Origin: Igneacidithiobacillus copahuensis
GTDB taxonomy: Bacteria; Pseudomonadota; Gammaproteobacteria; Acidithiobacillales; Acidithiobacillaceae
Direction of reading: 5' to 3'
DNA length: 64,000 bases
Assembly: GCF_018854015.1 (NCBI RefSeq)
Contig: NZ_JAAXYO010000180.1
Span: 1-64,000, forward strand
Positions 24,285-32,361 of this stretch are shown piece by piece. Within the stretch, counting starts at the first letter, position 1, and each line of letters starts with the position of its first letter. The notes beneath the pieces are model-generated. The model did no database searches, was not told the DNA's origin, and worked only from the letters and a program-made list of their open reading frames with translations. A program made the translations under genes and the position numbers.

Positions 24285-24899
24285 ATGATCCAGCTTCGCA
24301 CCTACGTTTACATCGATTCTCTGCAACCCCAGCTTGCCGCGTACATGGCCTCAGTCTCCCAGGGCTTTTTACCGGTGCCTGGGGACGCGGCGTTGTGGAT
24401 CGAGGTATCGCCGGGCATGGCGGTGCATCGCCTCACCGACATCGCTCTCAAGGCAACCCGGGTGCATCTCTCGCAGCAGGTGGTGGAGCGCGAATTTGGT
24501 ACCATGGTGGTACACCATCGCGATCAGAGCGATGTCCGCGAGGCAGGGCGCGTGGTGCTGCAGCGCATGGGCGCGCAACAGAGTGACCGTGCGGTCTGTC
24601 GCGTCACTTGGAACGAGATCATCCGTGGCATGATGCCGGACCATACCGTGCTCATCAATCGCCAGAATCGCCGCGGGTCGATGATCCTGCCCGAACAAAG
24701 TATGTTCATTCTGGAAACAGAACCTGCAGGCTATGTGATCTATGCCGCCAATCAGGCGGAAAAAGCAGCCAACATCACCCTCATCGATGTCCGTGCGGTC
24801 GGCGCCTACGGTCGTCTGACTATTGCTGGCCGCGAGGCCGACGTCGACGAGGCGGCGGCAGCGGCGGTCCATGCTGTCCAGAATCCCTCCTGGAGCTGA
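24285..24899 (+). CDS. csoS1D: Carboxysome tandem-BMC shell protein CsoS1D
   Basis: A 204-residue protein of two BMC domains: residues 1-100 (LRTYVYIDSLQPQLAAYMAS ... VVEREFGTMVVHH) and 101-204 (RVTWNEIIRGMMPDHTVLIN ... ETEPAGYVIYAANQAEKAAN). This is the architecture of CsoS1D, a pseudohexameric trimer that stacks in the shell and has a gated large pore; Glu-Arg pore residues may be those in VVEREFG. It lies outside the main cso operon, on the opposite strand and facing its end. The stop overlaps the start of a NUDIX gene (TGATG). Confidence 0.88.
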   Translation: MIQLRTYVYIDSLQPQLAAYMASVSQGFLPVPGDAALWIEVSPGMAVHRLTDIALKATRVHLSQQVVEREFGTMVVHHRDQSDVREAGRVVLQRMGAQQSDRAVCRVTWNEIIRGMMPDHTVLINRQNRRGSMILPEQSMFILETEPAGYVIYAANQAEKAANITLIDVRAVGAYGRLTIAGREADVDEAAAAAVHAVQNPSWS

Positions 24900-25468
24900 T
24901 GGGGATGGATCGGCAGGAACTGCAGCACGCCTTATGTCACTACCGCTCGCGCTATCCTGAAGAAGCGGCGTATGCGCGCCAGGGTTGCGCCCTCCTGGCC
25001 AGCGAAGCGGACTGTTTTCTGCGCAGTGGGGCGGGGCTGCACATCACCGCGTCCTGCTGGGTACTCAATCCGGCAGGGGACCATACGTTATTGATGTTGC
25101 ACCGCAAGCTGGGACGCTGGTTTCAGCCCGGCGGCCATAGCGATGGAGATGAAAATGTCCTGCGGGTTGCTCTCAAAGAGTGCAGCGAGGAAACCGGTCT
25201 TCCCGCCGAAGAGATCCACTTCCTTTCCCGGCAGATTTTCGACATCGACATTCACCGCATCCCGGCGCGGCGCGAAGAGCCGGAACATCGGCATCTGGAT
25301 ATCCGCTTTTTGATGGAAATCGACGACCGTCTGCCCTTGATCGGTAACAGCGAGTCCCATGAGTTACGCTGGGTGCCGCTGCACGAAGTACATAGCTACA
25401 ACCGCGAGCTTTCCATTCACCGACTGCTGGTCAAAAGTCAGGAGTGGCTGCGGCAGCATCGCCGCTGA
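24899..25468 (+). CDS. NUDIX hydrolase coupled to csoS1D
   Basis: A 189-residue protein started at the ATG at 24899, which overlaps the csoS1D stop (TGATG). The NUDIX box is GGHSDGDENVLRVALKECSEE followed by TGL: G-x5-E-x7-(K)E-x-x-E-E-x-G-L, with Lys in place of the usual Arg. Flanking SCWVLNPAGDHTLLMLHRKLG strands and an ELRWVPLHEV strand complete the fold. NUDIX enzymes cleave nucleoside diphosphates linked to other groups; the substrate is not predictable here. The coupling ties it to carboxysome function by context only. Confidence 0.88.
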   Translation: MGMDRQELQHALCHYRSRYPEEAAYARQGCALLASEADCFLRSGAGLHITASCWVLNPAGDHTLLMLHRKLGRWFQPGGHSDGDENVLRVALKECSEETGLPAEEIHFLSRQIFDIDIHRIPARREEPEHRHLDIRFLMEIDDRLPLIGNSESHELRWVPLHEVHSYNRELSIHRLLVKSQEWLRQHRR

Positions 25469-25475
25469 GTCTGGC

Positions 25476-25520
25476 GCCACGCTAGGGGGAGAGGATGGTC
25501 CCAGCAGCGTGGCACCATCC
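25476..25520. repeat. Two interleaved inverted repeats between NUDIX and cbbQ
   Basis: GCCACGCT (25476-25483) / AGCGTGGC (25506-25513) and GGATGGT (25493-25499) / ACCATCC (25514-25520) overlap so that only one stem can form at a time. They fill the 66-base gap between two convergent stops. No T-tract is present. Likely a transcription-end or mRNA 3'-end structure for one or both sides. Confidence 0.4.
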
Positions 25521-25534
25521 GCCCGAGGTCCATT

Positions 25535-26344
25535 TCAGAAGAAGGTCGTCACCGCTGCGTCGAGGGCATCACGCATGTCGGGATCATCGGTGATCGGACG
25601 GACTAACGCCACACTGCAGGCAGCCAGCGGCTCAATGCCCTTCTCAATCAAAGAACCTGCGTAAATCAGCATACGCGTTGACAGTCCTTCATCCAGGCCG
25701 TGGCCCTTGAGATTGCGCGAGCGCTCTGCAATCGATACCAGCTTGCCGGCCATCTCGGTGGAAACCCCCGATTCGTGAGCCACGATCTCGATTTCCAGAT
25801 CGCGGTCGGGATAGGAAAAATCGAGGGCGCCGAAGCGCTGCTTGGTGGACTGCTTCAGGTCTTTCATCGACGACTGATAGCCAGGATTATAGGAAATCAC
25901 CAGCAGGAAATCGGGATGGGCGTGCAGTAGTTCGCCCTTCTTGTCGAGGGGCAAGGTGCGGCGATGGTCGGTGAGCGGATGAATCACCACCGTGGTGTCC
26001 TGCCGTGCCTCTACCACTTCATCCAGATAGCAGATGGCGCCCATGCGCGCGGCGGTGGTCAAGGGGCCGTCCTGCCACTTGGTACCGTCCTTGTCGAGGA
26101 GAAAGCGCCCCACCAGATCCGAGGCCGTCATGTCTTCGTTACAGGCGACGCTGATCAGCGGCCGCTGCAGACGCCAGGCCATATATTCGATAAATCGCGA
26201 TTTGCCGCAGCCGGTTGGCCCCTTCACCATCATCGGCAAACGTGCGGCGTAGGCCGCCTCGAAGAGGGAGATCTCGTCATGGACCTCCTTGTAGTAAGGC
26301 TCTTCGATAATTTGATACTGCTCTTGATCGATACTCACGAACAT
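25535..26344 (-). CDS. cbbQ: RuBisCO activase AAA+ subunit CbbQ
   Basis: A 269-residue MoxR-group AAA+ ATPase. Walker A VKGPTGCGKSRFIEYMA (about 40), Walker B ICYLDEVVEARQDT (about 105), sensor-like VISYNPGYQSS and ARG-finger region KQRFGALDF. CbbQ hexamers act with CbbO to remodel inhibited form I RuBisCO, releasing tight-binding sugar phosphates. Its partner cbbO lies at 32362-34713 in the same cluster, separated by the DAB genes. It is the last gene of the cluster, 7 bases after the PII-like gene. Confidence 0.95.
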   Translation of the reverse strand: MFVSIDQEQYQIIEEPYYKEVHDEISLFEAAYAARLPMMVKGPTGCGKSRFIEYMAWRLQRPLISVACNEDMTASDLVGRFLLDKDGTKWQDGPLTTAARMGAICYLDEVVEARQDTTVVIHPLTDHRRTLPLDKKGELLHAHPDFLLVISYNPGYQSSMKDLKQSTKQRFGALDFSYPDRDLEIEIVAHESGVSTEMAGKLVSIAERSRNLKGHGLDEGLSTRMLIYAGSLIEKGIEPLAACSVALVRPITDDPDMRDALDAAVTTFF

Positions 26345-26351
26345 CTCCTTC

Positions 26352-26678
26352 TCAATTCTTGAACTTCACCAGGCGACTCACCTGAATGTCGGATACGAAC
26401 ATCACCCCCTGATGTTTTTCAAAGAAGGGCGTAAAGCCCTCCAGAATCGGCGCGAGCAAGTCTTCCGGCACGGCGACGATGATCATGATCAAAACATCAT
26501 CTTCGTTGAACATCAAATGGCTCTCGTAGATGCCATGGCTGCCTTTGCCCGAAAGATTACCAACGATGCTATAGCCCTTGACCCCCGCGCGGTCGAGGAG
26601 ATCGGTGGCAAAATCGCGGTGAGCGCCTTCGAGAATAATCTCGATCTTTTTCAATGGATGAAGATTGAGGGTGTTCAT
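26352..26678 (-). CDS. PII-like signalling protein of the DAB operon (CPII-like)
   Basis: A 108-residue ferredoxin-fold protein with a PII-like outline (LKKIEIILEGAHRDFATDLL; GVKGYSIVGNLSGKGSHG; VLIMIIVAVPEDLLAPILEG). The canonical T-loop Tyr uridylylation motif of GlnB/GlnK is absent. A protein of this type in Thiomonas carboxysome clusters (CPII) is reported to bind ADP/AMP and bicarbonate. Its start overlaps the dabA stop as ATGA, so it is co-translated with the bicarbonate pump. It could sense energy or bicarbonate state and gate DAB. That role is inference from family and position. Confidence 0.8.
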   Translation of the reverse strand: MNTLNLHPLKKIEIILEGAHRDFATDLLDRAGVKGYSIVGNLSGKGSHGIYESHLMFNEDDVLIMIIVAVPEDLLAPILEGFTPFFEKHQGVMFVSDIQVSRLVKFKN

Positions 26679-29600
26679 GCACTGGCCTCCAATAAGCTCT
26701 GCCGATATTGTCTACCCGATTCCGGGTGCACCTGAAATTCGCCTTCTTCCAGCACCAGACAACGGTAATCATCCTCGGGATCGATGACGATGACCCGCAG
26801 CCAGCCGCCCATGATCAGCGCCTTCACCTTGGGCAGACGGCCCACGGCAGCGAGGACGAAGCCCGCCGGCGCCTCGACCAAAGCAATGAGGCGAACCGGC
26901 TCGTGGTAGGGCTTTCCTTCCTGATACATCGACTGAATGGGCAAGCCGGTGCGCAGATCACTCTGATTTCCGGTCATTACCCCGAAACGGCCAGCGACAT
27001 TGTGATACGCCTTGCTGCCGCTGCCGTAGTGATGCACGTCCGTCGTCGAAAAGTAATGCTCCAGATTGATCCACTCGCCCACCACCACTGGCGCTGAGAG
27101 GATGTTTTCCAGGAAACGGCCTTTCGGATCCAGGCGATAGTCATAGGATTGCAGGAAGGATCGCCCCTGCAGGTCCACCCCTTCGGTCAGGTGACGACCA
27201 CCAATGATGCCATAGAGGTTGCGGGAAAGGCCCCACTCGGGGCGCACCTGCGACCAATCATGGGCATGGCGGCGCGCCAGGGCCGCTGCCGCGATGGGCT
27301 CGGCAGCCAGAGCCCGGCTAGCACCCAAGGTGGGCATGCGCTCCGCAGCCGTGCGCCGGGTTGCCGCAGTCAGGCCATTTTGCAAGCGCTCGAGATAGAG
27401 CAGATGGCGCGCCGGGAGGAGATCGAGATCATGCAAGGTGATTTCGTCCGTAGTCGTGTTATGCACGGCGGGCAGAAACCAGGTATCTTCTGGTATGGCA
27501 ATACCTTTCTCCAGAAGGCGGCGACGCACTTCGGGCTTGTTGGCCATGGTGCATATAACCCGAGCATTGGGTAGTCCCCGACCACCACCACAGGCACCAC
27601 AGTCCAGCGCTGACTCGTAGGGATTGTTCTGCGTCTGGCTTTCATGCCCCACCATCAGCACAAAGCGCGAGAAATTTTGGCTTAATCCGGTGGACAACAA
27701 GGCATTCGACACGTAACGCACCTGCTCGTCCAGAGTGAATCCGAGGCGAGCGATCCGTTCCATCTGCAGGCTTGTCTCATATCGATCGACGCGGTACACG
27801 CTGCGGAGTTTGTCGATAAACTCGGCCTCTGCCTCCGGAGTCAAAGCGAGACGATTCGCCAACGCACTTTTCCCACTCCGATTGCCCAGGGCAATTTCGC
27901 GGAGTTCACGGATTTCATCGTCGGTTACGTGTTCGCGGTCCATCCCCAGCTCCCGCTGCAGGGCGCGCACAATCATGGCCCGTTGCACTGCGCGGATGAT
28001 GGAATCCGCCTGCTCAGCATTGAGCTTGTCGACCAGCAGACGCGTGACAGGTTTGGCGGCATGCAGATGCCCGTGCGTTTCGTGATAGAACACCGGAGCC
28101 ACGGTTTTGCCGATCAAGCCCAGACTGAAGATCAGACCGACAGCCTCCACGGCCACAAAAGGTGACAAAACCGACGATTTGATATCGTGCAGCACGTGTT
28201 CAAGCGCCCCATAGAGTGGCTCCTCTTCCAGCTCCAGTTCCGCCGGGATTTCGACGATGAGGTTTTTGGGGGTCTGTACCGCTGGGCACAGATGCACCTC
28301 GCTGCCCTTGCCGTATTCCAGGAAGCCAATGGGCACACCAAAGAAGCCGGCAATACCAAAGGTTTGATAATCACCCAGCGCCTCGAGATGGCGGCGCATC
28401 GGCTCCGAGCGCACGTCGATACAGAAAAACGCCTGGGCAAAGGGACGTTTTTTCGGATGGTCTTCCGGCAGACGCACCTTGCGCACCAAATCCGTGATGT
28501 AATGCGACTCCATGGCGCGCAACCAAGCAAACCCTTCCGCTCGCTCCCAACGGCGCAGCACATTCACAAATTCTGCCACCTGTTCAGGGGTCAGAGACTG
28601 CAATGCGGATAGCGCATCGCTTCCCACCCGGCCCGCCAAAGCGCGTAAGGCGCGAGTTTTGCGCTCTGCCTCGTGCGTCCGTTTGTCCTGAATGTATTCT
28701 TTGGCCAGAGGCGCATAGCCGCGCCGAGAACGACGCGCAAGCGCATCATCCACGCGCTGCGCCCAGGCCGGCAGGATCGTCCCGGCATGGAGTTCACTGC
28801 GCAGATACGCGCCATACGGATCGTCGTGCACAAATTGCTGTAGAGCTTCCGCATCTCCCGGACAACCGTGATGACGGACGGCCTCTTGCACCAAAGACAG
28901 ACCCAGCACCATCCGTACCGCAAGGTAATCCGCCAGATCTGCGGGATATTGCTGGGCCCAGTAATAATGCTTCGCCGAGCTGCGAAAGCGAATGAAACCC
29001 GCCCAGCCATGCAAGCGAGTGAGTTGGCGGGTGATGTATTTTTGCCAATGGTCTTCCGGTATCTTCAATAAATGCAAAATGTGCGCGATGCTACCCTCGG
29101 GACTCTCACTGGACGCCAACAGCTCTCGCAGGTGCAATCCAAGCAGGGTGAAGCGCAGATTGTGCTGGGCAACATCCTTCCAGGAGGCAAAAAAGCCTTT
29201 CTCCCGACTCGGGGCCTGCCATGCAGACTGTCCTTCGTCAAAAAAATCCAGACAGCTTTTTACCAACAACTCATCCAGGGTATCGCCAATTTTCGTCCCG
29301 AAAAGGCGGTCGATGTTGTCATACAGGGGACCATCACTGGCAATCTTGCGTCCTAACACGGTCCGCAAACGCTCCAGAAGCGCCGTTTCGTCGAGCTCGG
29401 CGGCTTGCCGTCCCTGCAAGGCAGCGGCCAAGACCTCACCATCCAACCAGTCACTGGCCTGGACCAGACGTTCGGAGCGGCATTCCGTCATGATCGTCCA
29501 CAGCCAGGTCTCGAGATCGATGCCAGGAAGATCGACAGATTGCTCGCGCAAAAAACTCTGCAGATAGCGCCGCAAGGCGGCATCGTCGATCTTGCCTTCG

Positions 29601-29821
29601 GCTCGATATCTTTGATAATGCGAGCGGGGTAGGTATCCACGACCGTGGAACAGGTGGCTGCCCTCCTCCACCGCATCCGGAAAAGGCAGGTGTTCCAGAC
29701 CGAAGAGTGGATTGTGATGGATGAAGGTACGCATGGGCCAGAAACGCGGGATCGGCTCGCCCGCAACGTAGATCATCGAGCGCACCTTGAGGCGATCGCC
29801 CAGGGTCAGTTTCCTATCCAT
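26675..29821 (-). CDS. dabA: DAB inorganic carbon pump, DabA subunit (DUF2309)
   Basis: A 1048-residue cytoplasmic, membrane-associated protein. The beta-carbonic-anhydrase-like zinc site is visible: Cys and Asp in FFCIDVRSEPMRRHLE (about 475) and His and Cys in VLMVGHESQTQNN ... ALDCGACGGGRG (about 735-760). DabA with the membrane subunit DabB is thought to drive one-way CO2 hydration with ion flow, loading the cytoplasm with bicarbonate for the carboxysome. It overlaps the 3' end of the preceding membrane gene by 16 bases and the PII-like gene start by 4. Confidence 0.95.
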   Translation of the reverse strand: MDRKLTLGDRLKVRSMIYVAGEPIPRFWPMRTFIHHNPLFGLEHLPFPDAVEEGSHLFHGRGYLPRSHYQRYRAEGKIDDAALRRYLQSFLREQSVDLPGIDLETWLWTIMTECRSERLVQASDWLDGEVLAAALQGRQAAELDETALLERLRTVLGRKIASDGPLYDNIDRLFGTKIGDTLDELLVKSCLDFFDEGQSAWQAPSREKGFFASWKDVAQHNLRFTLLGLHLRELLASSESPEGSIAHILHLLKIPEDHWQKYITRQLTRLHGWAGFIRFRSSAKHYYWAQQYPADLADYLAVRMVLGLSLVQEAVRHHGCPGDAEALQQFVHDDPYGAYLRSELHAGTILPAWAQRVDDALARRSRRGYAPLAKEYIQDKRTHEAERKTRALRALAGRVGSDALSALQSLTPEQVAEFVNVLRRWERAEGFAWLRAMESHYITDLVRKVRLPEDHPKKRPFAQAFFCIDVRSEPMRRHLEALGDYQTFGIAGFFGVPIGFLEYGKGSEVHLCPAVQTPKNLIVEIPAELELEEEPLYGALEHVLHDIKSSVLSPFVAVEAVGLIFSLGLIGKTVAPVFYHETHGHLHAAKPVTRLLVDKLNAEQADSIIRAVQRAMIVRALQRELGMDREHVTDDEIRELREIALGNRSGKSALANRLALTPEAEAEFIDKLRSVYRVDRYETSLQMERIARLGFTLDEQVRYVSNALLSTGLSQNFSRFVLMVGHESQTQNNPYESALDCGACGGGRGLPNARVICTMANKPEVRRRLLEKGIAIPEDTWFLPAVHNTTTDEITLHDLDLLPARHLLYLERLQNGLTAATRRTAAERMPTLGASRALAAEPIAAAALARRHAHDWSQVRPEWGLSRNLYGIIGGRHLTEGVDLQGRSFLQSYDYRLDPKGRFLENILSAPVVVGEWINLEHYFSTTDVHHYGSGSKAYHNVAGRFGVMTGNQSDLRTGLPIQSMYQEGKPYHEPVRLIALVEAPAGFVLAAVGRLPKVKALIMGGWLRVIVIDPEDDYRCLVLEEGEFQVHPESGRQYRQSLLEASA

Positions 29822-30579
29822 AGGCCACTCCAGACTAGTCCAAACAATGCGAAAAGGAACAGCACTCCGGCACCCACACTGGTCACCGTGCTCCCGATAT
29901 CCGTCAGCGGCTCCCCCTGGTAAATACCAAAGAGCAGATCCTGCAGGAATTTACCGATTGACCATCCCCAGATCATCAAGAGCAGCAACAACGGCCACAA
30001 CCAAGACAAACTGAGCAAGTGAAATACCTGCAACATGGCAAAAAACCCGGGGAATATCGGTGTCGCCACCAGAGCCAAAGCAGAGATAGTGATCAGTCCA
30101 CTCAAACGCGGTAGTTCCGTGGCGAGTCCGCCGCGCAACCCCAGGTAGGCACCCCCCATCCGCTGACTCAGCAGGCCCGCCCAGATCATGAGCAAGGCCG
30201 CCGGCACGGACCACGCCAGGGCAAAGAGCTCCGTAAAATGCATGGCGCTGCCGCTCGCTACCAGAAACCAGGTCAGCGCCAATCCGGAACTCGCGCTAAG
30301 ACGCGACCAGATGCTGATTTCCCGCGCACTCACGGCACGAAAGGCATAAAACACCGCGGTGAAGAGTACCATCATCAACCAGATCCGTTGCCCGAGTACG
30401 GGCAAGGGCAAGAAGGGTCCGGTGTGGTACAGCAGCAGAATCCCCAATTGTGGCAAGACCAGAAGCGCCAATGCCCTACCCCAGGGTCCCGGTGCCGTCG
30501 CCACCAAGCGATTAAAAATCAAACTCAGCGGAAAAATGGGGAGCAGAACTGCGCTGATCAGAAGAACGATCCATTCCAT
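29806..30579 (-). CDS. Additional NuoM/MnhD-like membrane protein in the DAB operon
   Basis: A 257-residue, highly hydrophobic protein (about 7-8 helices) from the ATG at 30579, 4 bases after the dabB stop. An earlier in-frame ATG exists at 30627. A segment near 165-215 (ELPRLSGLITISALALVATP, GFFAMLQVFH) resembles the C-terminal half of proton-antiporter-M proteins such as NuoM/NuoN. It lacks the long conserved Lys/Glu-bearing channel core of DabB, so it is a shortened relative at best. Its place between dabB and dabA, overlapping the latter, implies a third subunit of the pump. I do not recognise a named family. Confidence 0.7.
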   Translation of the reverse strand: MEWIVLLISAVLLPIFPLSLIFNRLVATAPGPWGRALALLVLPQLGILLLYHTGPFLPLPVLGQRIWLMMVLFTAVFYAFRAVSAREISIWSRLSASSGLALTWFLVASGSAMHFTELFALAWSVPAALLMIWAGLLSQRMGGAYLGLRGGLATELPRLSGLITISALALVATPIFPGFFAMLQVFHLLSLSWLWPLLLLLMIWGWSIGKFLQDLLFGIYQGEPLTDIGSTVTSVGAGVLFLFALFGLVWSGLWIGN

Positions 30580-30583
30580 GGGC

Positions 30584-32272
30584 TTAACTCCAGCGGAACC
30601 AGACGTTGAGACGACGGGACGCGGCAAACAGCACCTGTGTCATGCGCACATAAAAGTCATTCAGATAGAGTTCTCGAGTCAGCAGCGCATATAGTGCCAC
30701 ATAGGTGCCATGCCATTTTTCGCTGAGATGTTGTCCCCAATCCCGGGCGTCGGCAAAGAAAGTCAGTGCCCAGCCGCCAACAAAGAGCAGGGCTAAGATG
30801 ATCACCAAGACATCATAGGAAAGCACTCCGATACTTGCCGAGGCGAAGAGCCGCTCACTGGCCCCGTGCTCCGGATAGAGAAAGCTCCCGAAGTAGTGAC
30901 TGATCAGGGTATAACCAATCACCACGAGCACGAAAGAGCCCAGTATCCCACCCATGACCTGCCAGGGATTGCTGTGGGTCATCTTGTGCGCGGCAAATAG
31001 CGCCTGCGCGCCCGTAACCCAAGCAAAGAACAACAGAATGATGACCCCCTGCTCGAAGAACAGGTGCGAGGCCACAAAGAAGTGCGACAGACTCAGCACC
31101 AGCACTGGTACGAGAATGGTGAGTGCCGCAGCGGTAATCAATGGTAGACGGGAGGGTTTATTGGGCCGACGCTCCACCACCGAGACATAGACGGGGTCTG
31201 GGGGTACGCCATCCTCGGTGCGGGCCTCACCAATGGCGTTGCCCGCTCCCAGAAAGAGCGATGCCTTGAAAAAACCGTGGGCGATGAGGTGGAATACTGC
31301 CAGCGGAAACGCACCCAGACCACATTCCATCACCATGAAACCCATCTGGCCCATGGTCGAATAACCAAGGGAGCGCTTGATGTCGTTTTGAATCAGCATC
31401 AACGCCGATCCCAAGACCGCGGTGATCAGTCCCACCACAAAGGCGATGTGCAGAGCCAGACTGGTATACTCAAAGATCGGCGCAAAGCGGTTGAAGAGAA
31501 AACCACCCGCATTGACGATACCGGCGTGCATCAGCGCCGAGACAGGTGTCGGACCGTCCATCGTATAGGGGAGCCAGCCATGCAGCAGGAACTGCGCCGA
31601 GCGGGCAAAGGCGGAAATAGCGATGAGGATGCCGACCCAGGCCGGGACTGGCATGCCCCAGAGCTGCACGGCATTCGGTGCCGCCGCTACCTGCGCGAAG
31701 ATGACTGGCAAGGACAGGCTATGGTAGGCCTTGAACAGAATGAACGCCGCCAGCCAGAGAGGCAGATCACCAAAGCGATAGGTGATCTGCGTCCAGAAGG
31801 CATAGCGCCCGGATGCCGAGCGATCGGTGTCGTGTCCGAGCAGAAAATAGAGAAACACCCCCACCAAAAACCAGGCCACCAACAGGGTGATCAAATCCGC
31901 TGCGGAAACCATAAAAAAGATGGTTGCCGTCATCAGATCGAGCAGGGCAAAGAAGCGCGGATAATTCGGCTCCTCAATCATATAGCGGACCGAATACATA
32001 TGTACCAGGAGACTGATTCCCGATACGAAGGTCCACATGATCAAGGCCAGGGGATCCAGCCAGATACTCCCCCAGATCTGTCCGATCCATTCCACCCTCG
32101 CTACCTGCGAGGTGATGTAATCACCCAATAAAGACAGCGACAGCAGAAAGGTCAGCAAAGTAGCCAGCACGCTGAGGCGTGCAGCTGCTCCCTTGCGGTT
32201 GCGCAAGAACAGAAAAATGATCGCTGCCGACAGGACGGGCACGAAAGGAATCACAATCGCAAGGGTGTCCAT
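30584..32272 (-). CDS. dabB: DAB pump membrane subunit DabB (NuoL-like)
   Basis: A 562-residue protein from the ATG at 32272, where AAGGAG lies 6 bases upstream; a frame from 32311 adds 13 residues without one. It has about 14 transmembrane helices with proton_antipo_M features: WTFVSGISLLVHMYSVRYM, FFMVSAADLITLLVAWFLVG, HGWLPYTMDGPTPVSALMHA (conserved channel His and Pro), DIKRSLGYSTMGQMGFMVM and FHLIAHGFFKASLFL. It provides the ion path that energises DabA. cbbO lies upstream (89 bases). Confidence 0.95.
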   Translation of the reverse strand: MDTLAIVIPFVPVLSAAIIFLFLRNRKGAAARLSVLATLLTFLLSLSLLGDYITSQVARVEWIGQIWGSIWLDPLALIMWTFVSGISLLVHMYSVRYMIEEPNYPRFFALLDLMTATIFFMVSAADLITLLVAWFLVGVFLYFLLGHDTDRSASGRYAFWTQITYRFGDLPLWLAAFILFKAYHSLSLPVIFAQVAAAPNAVQLWGMPVPAWVGILIAISAFARSAQFLLHGWLPYTMDGPTPVSALMHAGIVNAGGFLFNRFAPIFEYTSLALHIAFVVGLITAVLGSALMLIQNDIKRSLGYSTMGQMGFMVMECGLGAFPLAVFHLIAHGFFKASLFLGAGNAIGEARTEDGVPPDPVYVSVVERRPNKPSRLPLITAAALTILVPVLVLSLSHFFVASHLFFEQGVIILLFFAWVTGAQALFAAHKMTHSNPWQVMGGILGSFVLVVIGYTLISHYFGSFLYPEHGASERLFASASIGVLSYDVLVIILALLFVGGWALTFFADARDWGQHLSEKWHGTYVALYALLTRELYLNDFYVRMTQVLFAASRRLNVWFRWS

Positions 32273-32361
32273 CAAAAACTCCTTGTTGCCGAGGCACAGG
32301 GGGGAATCCACTAGCTCCCGCTAGATGGGCTACCCTGCCAGTGTTACTAAAAGATTTCCTG

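Noticed and set aside
25476..25520. H-type pseudoknot between NUDIX and cbbQ
   Set aside because: The two stems abut with no bases to cross the first helix, so both cannot form together.
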